Of a stretch of 9,507 nucleotides of DNA, positions 1 through 5,478 are shown one piece after another. A program made the position numbers and the translations under genes. The stretch's first letter is position 1. Each line of letters begins with the position of its first letter. The stretch is from Pseudomonadota bacterium (GTDB lineage: Bacteria > Pseudomonadota > Gammaproteobacteria > Xanthomonadales > Xanthomonadaceae). The notes under the pieces are model-generated. The model saw only the letters and a list, made by a program, of their open reading frames with translations, was not told where the DNA came from and did not search any database. The stretch covers positions 1-9,507 of the forward strand of contig JAFADB010000180.1 of NCBI GenBank assembly GCA_023425225.1. Direction: 5' to 3'.

Positions 1-60
1 GATCGCATTGCGCCCAACCCGGATGCTTTCGACCCCAACCGTCACGGCGACGCTGTTGCC
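1..60 (+). other. Left edge, possible 3' tail of an upstream gene
   Basis: The first 60 bases lie upstream of the repeat pair and hold no complete gene. Frame 1 is open from the window edge, has GC-rich third positions, and would read DRIAPNPDAFDPNRHGDAVA before running into the hairpin repeat and stopping at TGA 112-114. This could be the end of a plus-strand gene whose last codons run into the repeat, or chance. I do not recognise the peptide, and 20 codons are too few to decide. Confidence 0.15.
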
Positions 61-174
61 CCCTCCCTTGCGCGCGCAGCGCGCAGGGGAGGGTTGGGGA
101 GGGGTTGCTTCTGACGCTGTCGTGACCCGAGCCTAACCCCCTCCTGGCCTCCCCCTGCTTCGCAAGGGGAGGGG
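61..174. repeat. REP/BIME-like inverted pair of GC-rich hairpins
   Basis: Two hairpins sit head to head. The first pairs 61-75 with 79-93 (15 bp, one G-T pair, loop GCA) and is followed by TTGGGGAGGGGTT at 94-106. The second is preceded by AACCCCCTCC at 135-144 and pairs 148-158 with 162-172 (one mismatch, loop TTC). Both stems begin with a CCTCCC/GGGAGG core, and the flanking G-rich and C-rich tracts are approximate reverse complements, so the unit is a larger inverted repeat with about 28 nt between halves. This architecture matches extragenic palindromic repeats scattered between genes in Xanthomonadaceae and related bacteria. Such pairs can stabilise upstream mRNA, stop transcription or bind gyrase/IHF in other species; which applies here is unknown. 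Copy number elsewhere in the genome cannot be seen from this window. Confidence 0.7.
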
Positions 175-296
175 CTTGGCAGGAGCGGGGAACAAGACCG
201 GATGCAGTGCGTGGAACCACGACCGATATCGCGTCGATGCATCCATACCACCCGCCAGCGTCGATGCGATGTGCGGACCGGCAGGGGGCGCGCGGC

Positions 297-302
297 TATC
301 AT
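297..302 (+). promoter_or_regulatory. Possible -10 box for the rhomboid gene
   Basis: TATCAT (297-302) matches the sigma-70 -10 consensus at five of six positions. It would place the transcript start near 308, about 20 nt before the chosen ATG at 329. No good -35 hexamer is visible 16-18 bp upstream, so this is a weak call. The rest of 175-328 shows nothing definite apart from a 10-bp direct repeat GCGTCGATGC at 231-240 and 258-267. Confidence 0.3.
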
Positions 303-328
303 GGCGGCTGGCTCCAACGGATCAATCC

Positions 329-991
329 ATGTTCCCCCGACTTCCCCCGGTTACCCAGGCCCTGCTGATCGGCAACGGGCTCATGTTCCTGCTGCAGTGG
401 ATGCTGGGCGATGCCACCTTCGCGCCCTTCATGCTGTGGCCGGTCAGCGAGTACGGCTTCGACCCGTTCTCGCCGGCGCAGAACTTCCAGATCTGGCAGC
501 TGCTGACCTACGGCTTCCTGCACGGCAGCTTCGGCCACCTGTTCTTCAACATGCTGGCGCTGTTCATGTTCGGCGCGCCGCTGGAGCAGACCTGGGGCGG
601 CAAGCGCTTCCTCACCTACTACCTGGTGTGCGTGGCCGGCGCCGGCCTGTGCCAGCTGCTGGTGGGCTGGTGGACGGTGTCCAGCGGTGGCGGTGCGTAC
701 CCGACGCTGGGCGCTTCCGGCGGCGTGTTCGGCCTGTTGCTGGCCTACGGCATGCTGTTCCCCAACCAGCGGGTGATGCTGCTGTTCCCGCCGATTCCGA
801 TGAAGGCGCGCACCTTCGTCATCGTGTTCGGCGCGATCGAGCTGATGCTGGGTTTCACCGGCTGGCAGCCGGGCGTGGCGCACTTCGCCCATCTCGGCGG
901 CATGCTGTTCGGCTGGCTGCTGATCCGCTACTGGCGCGGGCAGCCGCCGTTCGGCGGGCGCAAGCCGCCGCGCCCGCGCATCGTCAAGTAA
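329..991 (+). CDS. Rhomboid family intramembrane serine protease
   Basis: This 220-residue inner-membrane protein is a rhomboid protease, which cleaves substrate transmembrane helices within the bilayer using a Ser-His dyad. The catalytic serine is Ser130 in the GxSG motif LGASGGVFG (128-136), and the partner histidine is His188 in HFAHLGG (185-191). The supporting HxxxN motif of the second helix is present as His70-LFF-Asn74, equivalent to the oxyanion residues of E. coli GlpG. Hydrophobic helices fall at about 9-26, 68-83, 94-114, 126-145, 161-177 and 184-202, the basic six-helix rhomboid core without an added cytoplasmic domain. The C-terminus is a short basic Pro/Arg-rich tail. The frame stays open upstream to 176, but those codons run from the edge of the repeat pair and have no rhomboid similarity, so the ATG at 329, directly before the first helix, is preferred; its ribosome-binding site is weak. 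The substrate is unknown. The gene stands alone and converges on the M13 gene. Confidence 0.93.
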   Translation: MFPRLPPVTQALLIGNGLMFLLQWMLGDATFAPFMLWPVSEYGFDPFSPAQNFQIWQLLTYGFLHGSFGHLFFNMLALFMFGAPLEQTWGGKRFLTYYLVCVAGAGLCQLLVGWWTVSSGGGAYPTLGASGGVFGLLLAYGMLFPNQRVMLLFPPIPMKARTFVIVFGAIELMLGFTGWQPGVAHFAHLGGMLFGWLLIRYWRGQPPFGGRKPPRPRIVK

Positions 992-1029
992 GGTCGACGC
1001 GGCGCCGCGGCAACATCGCCAAGGCTTTA

Positions 1030-1068
1030 AACGCAGAACGGCGCGGGATTCCCGCGCCGTTCTGCGTT
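1030..1068. terminator. Bidirectional terminator hairpin between convergent genes
   Basis: The 39 bases form a perfect palindrome centred on T1049, giving an 18-bp stem (1030-1047 with 1051-1068) and a 3-nt loop ATT. It lies 38 nt after the rhomboid stop and 31 nt after the M13 stop, where a shared terminator is expected. The T tract is short: GTTTAAAG on the minus strand and GTTCAT on the plus strand. Intrinsic termination is therefore likely but may be incomplete, and the hairpin may also protect both mRNA 3' ends. Confidence 0.75.
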
Positions 1069-1099
1069 CATGCCGGAGTGCGCCGTGCGCCGCCGGCGA

Positions 1100-3109
1100 T
1101 CAGGGCCAGATCTGCAGCGGGTCGTTGCGCACCATCGGCTGGCCGGCCTTGCAGCCGAAGCTGGCCGAGAACTCGGGCAGGTTGGACAGCGGCCCGTTGG
1201 TGCGCCACTTGCCCGGGGCGCGGATGTCGGAGCTGGCCCGCTGTGTGGCTTCTGCCGGCGACACCTGCTGTGCCCACAGCCCGGCCCAGGCGTTGAAGAA
1301 CGCCTGGCTGCCGGCCTGGCTGGCCGAGGGCTGCACCTTGCCGTAGGCGGCCCAGGCCAGTTCCACGCCGGCCAGGTCGGCCAGGTTCTCGTCCTGGGTG
1401 AGGGTGCCGTTGACCTTCACCGCCGTCAGGCCGGGGATGTCGTAGCTGCCGTACTGGGCGACGATGCGGTTGCCGAACTGCGCCCAGGCGCTCTTGTCGG
1501 CTGGCGTCCACCAGCTGCGCAGCTGGCCCTGGGCATCGACCAGCGCGCCCTTGGCGTCCACCGCGCGCGAGATCTCGTGGGCCACCAGCGCGCCGTAGGC
1601 GCCGTACAGCGGCGCCGGGTCGGCGCCGGGGGTGAAGCCGAACACCGGTGGCTGCAGCACCGCGGCGGTGACGATCAGCCGGTTCTGCGCCAGGTCGTAG
1701 GCCAGTGCCGGCTGCTGCGGCAGCACGTCCCAGCGGCGGTCGGCGTTGCCCTTGCCGATGCGCTTCATTTCCTCGCCATGGCGCCAGGTCGAGGCGATCA
1801 GCATGTTGCCGCCGAAGCTGCCGCGGCCCATCGGCTGCACGCTGTAGTCCAGGTCGCGGCGCGGTGCGCCGATCTCGATCTTCATCGCCTCCAGCTTGGC
1901 CTGCGCCTCGGCCTTGGCTTCGGCGCTGAGCCAGGTGCTGCGCCCGATCGCCTCGATCTGCGCCTGGCGCACCTGGTCGACCACGATCCCGGCCACGCGG
2001 CGGTGCTCCGGCGTCAGGTAGCGGGCGACGTACTCGCGGCCCAGCATCGGGCCGGCGGCGACGTTGATCGCGTCGAGCACCTGCTGCCAGCGCGGTGCCG
2101 GTGCCGCCTGCCCGCGCAGCACGCGGCCGCGGAAACCGAACTCGGCGTCGCGGAAGCCGGTCGACAGGTAGGGCGCCATCGCATCGCCCACGCGCCAGCT
2201 CAGGTAGGCCTTCCACTGCTCGGGCTTGATGCTGGAGATCATGCCGTCGAGCTGCTTGAAGAACGCGCTATCGGACATCGACACCAGGTCGTCGTTGACG
2301 CCCTGCACCTTGAGGAAGTCGCCGATCTGCAGGTTGCGGTACTGCTTGGCCAGGTCCTTGGTGGCGACCGGGGCGTAGTTGTTGAACGGGTTGGCGATCT
2401 GCGACAGCGGCTGCGCCTGGCGCGCCAGCAGCGTCTCGATCTGGAACACCGAGGCCGAATCGGCGTCGAGCCGGTCGGCGGGCGTGCCGGTCAGCGCCAG
2501 GATCTGCTTGATGTAGGCGCGGTAGCGGCCCATCAGCGCGACGGTCTCGGCGTCGGTGCGGGTGTAGTAGGCCGGGTCGGGCAGGCCCAGGCCGCCCTGC
2601 ATGAAGTAGCCGATGTGGCGGTCCAGCGCCTTCAGGTCGATGTCCGGGCCGAAGTTGAAGGCCACCGGGATGCCGACCTGGTGCAGCGCGGCGATCGCCG
2701 GCGGCACGTCCTTGGCGCGCTTGATGGCGTTGATGCGGGTCAGCAGCGGGGCGATCGGGTTGGAACCGTCGCGCTCGACCGCGGCCTCGTCCAGGCCGCT
2801 GGCCCAGAAGTCGCCCAGCAGCTTCTGCACGTTGCCCTGCGGGGTGTTCATCGCCGCGTCCAGCAGGTCGCGCTGCTGCTGCAGGGCGCGCGCGGAGAGC
2901 TGGCCCAGCGCGGTGACGCTGCCGCTGGCCGGCACCGGGTTGGCGGTGAGCCAGGCGGCATTGGCCGAATCGTAGAAATCGCTGCAGGCCGCGGGGACGG
3001 CGGGTGTCTTGGCGGCGGCAGCGCGCTTCTTGGGCGCGGCATCGGCGGCCGTGATCGCGGCGAACAGGCCGAGACCGACAGCAAGGGCAAGCGGGCGAAC
3101 GTTGGGCAT
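1100..3109 (-). CDS. Secreted M13 (neprilysin/PepO) metallopeptidase homologue, probably inactive
   Basis: This 669-residue protein belongs to peptidase family M13, zinc ectopeptidases of about 650-750 residues. A Sec signal peptide (1-24, likely cleavage after ADA) predicts export; no lipobox follows. Family signatures run in order: the N-terminal ACSDFYDSANAAW (41-53), LQPPVFGF before the active site, WWTPADK, ENLAD (574-578), and APGKWRTNGPLSNLPEF before FGC near the C-terminus; Cys42 and Cys653 could form the conserved disulfide. The zinc motif HExxH reads HEISR: His511 and Glu512 are kept but the second zinc ligand is Arg515. The spacing from His511 to Glu574 is 63 residues, as in neprilysin (583 to 646). 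The residue matching neprilysin His711 is Arg630, while the match to Arg717 (Arg636) is kept, and the NAY/F substrate motif is missing. The frame is intact, so a pseudopeptidase is more likely than decay. The start at 3109 puts the signal peptide at the N-terminus; the frame extends upstream to 3217. The gene is monocistronic. Confidence 0.88.
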   Translation of the reverse strand: MPNVRPLALAVGLGLFAAITAADAAPKKRAAAAKTPAVPAACSDFYDSANAAWLTANPVPASGSVTALGQLSARALQQQRDLLDAAMNTPQGNVQKLLGDFWASGLDEAAVERDGSNPIAPLLTRINAIKRAKDVPPAIAALHQVGIPVAFNFGPDIDLKALDRHIGYFMQGGLGLPDPAYYTRTDAETVALMGRYRAYIKQILALTGTPADRLDADSASVFQIETLLARQAQPLSQIANPFNNYAPVATKDLAKQYRNLQIGDFLKVQGVNDDLVSMSDSAFFKQLDGMISSIKPEQWKAYLSWRVGDAMAPYLSTGFRDAEFGFRGRVLRGQAAPAPRWQQVLDAINVAAGPMLGREYVARYLTPEHRRVAGIVVDQVRQAQIEAIGRSTWLSAEAKAEAQAKLEAMKIEIGAPRRDLDYSVQPMGRGSFGGNMLIASTWRHGEEMKRIGKGNADRRWDVLPQQPALAYDLAQNRLIVTAAVLQPPVFGFTPGADPAPLYGAYGALVAHEISRAVDAKGALVDAQGQLRSWWTPADKSAWAQFGNRIVAQYGSYDIPGLTAVKVNGTLTQDENLADLAGVELAWAAYGKVQPSASQAGSQAFFNAWAGLWAQQVSPAEATQRASSDIRAPGKWRTNGPLSNLPEFSASFGCKAGQPMVRNDPLQIWP

Positions 3110-3144
3110 CGAGGCAATCCAGGGAAGGATCAAAAAGTGCGCGG

Positions 3145-3153
3145 AGTTTAGCA
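3145..3153 (-). promoter_or_regulatory. Possible extended -10 promoter for the M13 gene
   Basis: Read on the minus strand this is TGCTAAACT, an extended -10 pattern (TGnTAtaaT-like, four of six hexamer matches), 35 nt upstream of the ATG at 3109. No convincing -35 box accompanies it. The remaining intergenic sequence between 3160 and 3231 shows nothing else I can support. Confidence 0.3.
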
Positions 3154-3231
3154 ATTGCATACCGCCGCGGCGTGCCGGATCGGCGGTCGCCCGGGCGAAA
3201 CGTGACGCGGCGAGCACTGGCCCCGCAACGC

Positions 3232-3258
3232 ACGACGCCCGGCAGTGCCGGGCGTCGT
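3232..3258 (-). terminator. Terminator hairpin ending the purM operon
   Basis: A perfect 12-bp stem (3232-3243 with 3247-3258) with loop AGT lies 24 nt downstream of the last DUF3108 stop codon. On the minus strand it is followed by GCGTTGCG, so there is no real U tract. It could be an intrinsic terminator of the weak type or a 3'-end stabilising hairpin with Rho-dependent termination. Confidence 0.6.
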
Positions 3259-3282
3259 CGGGGACATCGGTGGCGGGGCGGC

Positions 3283-3981
3283 TCAGCGCAGCGAGCGGAT
3301 GGTCAGGTCCAGCGCATCCTGGCCCTTCTCCCGTTGCAGCAGGCGTGCCGGCACCGGCAGGTCCGGCACGATCCAGGCGATCAGTTCCTTGTCGCCATCG
3401 GTACGCGAGACCTTGGTGGCCTGCTGCTGCTTGCCGTTGACGGTCACCGCCTCCTGGCCGACCACGCGGTAGGTCATCGGCTTGACCCGGCCGTCGTCGA
3501 CCATGCGGTAGCTCAGCGACTTGCCGGCGGCGACGTCGCGGGCGATGGCCAGGTTGACCAGCAGCGCGTCCATGTCGCCGGGCTTGATCGCCACCGGGCC
3601 ACGGCGCTCGGGCTTGACGTCGCCGCTCCAGGTGGCCTGGCCGGCCTTCCAGTCGTAGGTGCCCTCGACGTTGCGCTTCTTCACCAGCAGCACCGACCGA
3701 TCATTGCTGCTGAGCGGGCGCATCTGGCCGTTGTTCTCCTCGAACAGCGTGCTCTGGCTCAGGTCAGCCAGCTGGTTCTTGATCGACAGGCTGTAGCGCC
3801 AGCGGTTGTCGCCCTCCTGCGCCAGCGTCATCACGCCGTTGGCCTGCATGCCCATGTAGCTGGCCTGGTAGTCGGCCTTGAACGGCTGCAGGGCCAGCGC
3901 CGGCAGGCTCGCCAGCGACAGCGCCGCCACCGCGAGCATGGAAAGGAGGCGGGAGGGAAGGGGACGGGACGGCTTGTTCAT
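3283..3981 (-). CDS. DUF3108 domain-containing secreted protein, copy A
   Basis: A 232-residue protein of the DUF3108 family, whose biochemical role I do not know. A Sec signal peptide spans about 1-30 (Leu/Ala-rich core, likely cleavage after ALA), so the mature protein should be periplasmic or envelope-associated. The mature part opens with FKADYQASYMG (34-44) and carries LSQSTLFEENNG (74-85), YDWKAGQATWSGD (109-121), GDMDALLVNLAIARD (135-149), YRMVDDGRV (158-166) and LLQREKGQD (214-222). All of these align with the gene immediately upstream, so the two are tandem paralogues. The start ATG lies two bases after the upstream stop and has a strong AAGGAG site seven bases before it, inside the upstream gene's last codons, so translation is probably coupled. 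It is the last gene of the purM operon. Any enzymatic function would be a guess. Confidence 0.85.
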   Translation of the reverse strand: MNKPSRPLPSRLLSMLAVAALSLASLPALALQPFKADYQASYMGMQANGVMTLAQEGDNRWRYSLSIKNQLADLSQSTLFEENNGQMRPLSSNDRSVLLVKKRNVEGTYDWKAGQATWSGDVKPERRGPVAIKPGDMDALLVNLAIARDVAAGKSLSYRMVDDGRVKPMTYRVVGQEAVTVNGKQQQATKVSRTDGDKELIAWIVPDLPVPARLLQREKGQDALDLTIRSLR

Positions 3982-3983
3982 GC

Positions 3984-4748
3984 TCAGGCTCCTTGGTATT
4001 CGATCAGGCGCAGGTCGATGCGGTCTTCGCCGTCCTCGCGCTGGAGGATGCGCACCGGCGTCGGCACGCCGTTGGCGATCCACAGGATGGTCTCGTCGTT
4101 GCCGCCGTTGGTGCGGTACACGCGCAGGGCGTCGTAGCTGAGGTCGCCGACCTGGACGATCTCGGTGGCGTCGGCGGCATGGTAGTCGTGCTGGCGCACG
4201 CGGCCGAAATCGACGTAGCGGTAGTGCAGGTCCGCGCCAGGACGGGCATCGCGCATCAGCGACAGGTTCAGCAGCAGCGCGCTCTGGTCGCCGGCCTGGA
4301 TCGGGATCGGCTGCAGCCGATCCTTCTTCAAGTCGCCGGTCCACTGCGCGGTATGGGTCTGCCAGTTGTAGACACCGGTGGCGCGTTTGCCCAGGAACAA
4401 CCCCTTGCGCACCGTGCTCTGGCTGAGCGGGAAATAGCGGTTGCCGCGGTTCTCGAACACCGTGCTCTGCTCGAGGTTGAGCCCGAGCACGCCGACGAAG
4501 CCCTTGCGCGCATGCACCGCCATGTCCACGCGCCACTGCGTGCCTTCGTTGTGCAGCACCTTCATGGTGGCATCGCCGGCTTCCTTGCCCTTGTAGAAGG
4601 CCTGGTAGGTGGCCACGAACGGCTCCAGCGCCGGCGGCGACCACTCGTCCCCGGCCGCGGCCGGGGGCGCGCCCTCCTGGGCCGTGCCGCTGCCGATGGG
4701 CAGCAGGGCGAGGGCGAACAGCGCGGCATTGAACAGGATCGGTTTCAT
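3984..4748 (-). CDS. DUF3108 domain-containing secreted protein, copy B
   Basis: A 254-residue DUF3108 protein with a Sec signal peptide (about 1-23, hydrophobic core FNAALFALALLPI), then a Pro/Ala-rich stretch and the DUF3108 region from about 42. Landmarks parallel the downstream copy: FVATYQAFYKGKEAG (44-58), LEQSTVFENRGNRYFPLSQ (92-110), YNWQTHTAQWTGDLKKDR (127-144), GDQSALLLNLSLMRD (153-167), YRYVDFGRV (176-184) and RILQREDGED (233-242). Copy B keeps a longer insertion around KGFVGVLGLN (82-91) that copy A lacks, so the copies have diverged well beyond a recent duplication. Start choice: ATG 4748 puts the signal peptide at the N-terminus and leaves 28 nt after the purN stop; a GTG at 4784 would add 12 residues and overlap purN by 8 bases. 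Neither has a good ribosome-binding site. Function unknown; the position after purN may reflect operon history only. Confidence 0.85.
   Translation of the reverse strand: MKPILFNAALFALALLPIGSGTAQEGAPPAAAGDEWSPPALEPFVATYQAFYKGKEAGDATMKVLHNEGTQWRVDMAVHARKGFVGVLGLNLEQSTVFENRGNRYFPLSQSTVRKGLFLGKRATGVYNWQTHTAQWTGDLKKDRLQPIPIQAGDQSALLLNLSLMRDARPGADLHYRYVDFGRVRQHDYHAADATEIVQVGDLSYDALRVYRTNGGNDETILWIANGVPTPVRILQREDGEDRIDLRLIEYQGA
3989..3994 (-). promoter_or_regulatory. Strong ribosome-binding site for DUF3108 copy A
   Basis: AAGGAG on the minus strand, seven bases before the ATG at 3981. It fixes that start and rules out the long upstream extension of the same frame. The site overlaps the end of the preceding coding region, which ends two bases before the ATG. 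Confidence 0.8.
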
Positions 4749-4770
4749 GGCAACGGCGAGGGAGGAAAGG

Positions 4771-4785
4771 CGTGCATCATGCACG
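4771..4785. repeat. 15-bp palindrome at the purN stop codon
   Basis: CGTGCAT-C-ATGCACG is a perfect dyad with 7-base arms around one central base. It covers the purN TGA (4777-4779) and ends just upstream of the DUF3108 copy B start. With a one-base centre it would not form a strong RNA hairpin, so a protein-binding site or chance is more plausible than a terminator. No regulator is suggested by the motif itself. Confidence 0.35.
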
Positions 4786-5478
4786 TGCGCCGTGTCTCCG
4801 GTGCGTGGACGCAGGCGGGGAGGTCAGCTTGTCCTGGCAATCTAGGCGCAACGGACTAAACAGGCACTGACCATCGACGAATACCTGACCGTCGCGTTCA
4901 GTCACGCGGCCGGCGGCCAGCCATTGCAGGCTGGCCACCAGCAGCGGATGTTCGCGTTCGAGCACCCGCGCGGCCAGGGCTTCGGGCGTGTCGCCGGGCA
5001 ATACCGGCACCTCCGCCTGGGCGATGACCGCGCCGGCATCGAGTTCGGGCACCACGAAGTGCACGCTGGCGCCGTGCTCGCTGTCGCCGGCCGCAAGCGC
5101 CTGGGCGTGGGTATGCAGGCCGCGGTGGCGCGGCAGCAGCGACGGGTGGATGTTGACCAGCCGGCCGGCATAGCGCTGCACGAAGGCGGCGCCGAGGATG
5201 CGCATGTAGCCGGCACAGACGATCCAGTCCGGTGCGACTGCATCGATGGCCGCGGCCATGGCCTGCTCGAACGCGGCGCGATCGGCGAACACGGAAGGCG
5301 CCTGTCCCCAGCGCTGCGCCGGTTCCACCCGTGCCAGCGCCGGCGCGCCGGGTCGGTCGGAGAACACGCCCACCACCCGGGCTGCCAGGCTGCCGGCGGC
5401 GATGGCGTCGAGCAGCGCCTGCAGATTGCTGCCGCGGCCGGAGGCCAGCACGGCGATGCGGGCGGGGGCCGTGGTCAT
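4777..5478 (-). CDS. purN: Phosphoribosylglycinamide formyltransferase
   Basis: PurN transfers a formyl group from 10-formyltetrahydrofolate to GAR, giving FGAR, the third step of de novo purine synthesis in the cytosol. The 233-residue protein has the phosphate-binding loop LASGRGSNLQ (11-20), the segment CAGYMRILGAAFV (88-100), the catalytic motif NIHPSLLP (109-116) and LDAGAVI (146-152). The catalytic trio of E. coli PurN (Asn106, His108, Asp144) corresponds to Asn109, His111 and Asp147, all present, so the enzyme should be active. GLHTHAQAL and HGASVHFV are also as in the family. It is about 20 residues longer than E. coli PurN; the extra residues form a polar, basic C-terminal tail (about 213-233) that looks disordered. 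The start overlaps the preceding membrane-protein stop as ATGA and has AGGAGG eight bases upstream, so it is well fixed. It is the third gene of the purM operon, separated from purM by a membrane protein. Confidence 0.97.
   Translation of the reverse strand: MTTAPARIAVLASGRGSNLQALLDAIAAGSLAARVVGVFSDRPGAPALARVEPAQRWGQAPSVFADRAAFEQAMAAAIDAVAPDWIVCAGYMRILGAAFVQRYAGRLVNIHPSLLPRHRGLHTHAQALAAGDSEHGASVHFVVPELDAGAVIAQAEVPVLPGDTPEALAARVLEREHPLLVASLQWLAAGRVTERDGQVFVDGQCLFSPLRLDCQDKLTSPPASTHRRHGARA

Noticed and set aside
61..174. CRISPR array or IS terminal inverted repeats
   Set aside because: Only two units in opposite orientation, no regular spacers, and no transposase or cas gene nearby.
176..328. 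N-terminal extension of the rhomboid protein from 176
   Set aside because: The 51 added residues have no hydrophobic or rhomboid character, begin at the edge of the REP unit, and would include the putative -10 box; ATG 329 sits directly before the first helix.
1100..3109. M13 gene as a decaying pseudogene
   Set aside because: No frameshift or internal stop across 669 codons, signal peptide and structural motifs intact, and codon use like its neighbours; substitution confined to active-site positions fits a pseudoenzyme better.
1070..3151. A 693-codon open frame on the plus strand opposite the M13 gene
   Set aside because: It lies antisense to a gene with clear family motifs; its product is Arg/Gly/Val/His-rich with no domain, the usual result of high third-position GC in the true gene.
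3110..3217. Longer N-terminus for the M13 protein
   Set aside because: It would bury the signal peptide behind 36 residues and place the putative promoter inside the gene.
3172..4859. Plus-strand frames opposite the DUF3108 pair
   Set aside because: Complement of two genes with signal peptides, shared motifs and coupled starts; no ribosome-binding site or domain supports the plus frames.
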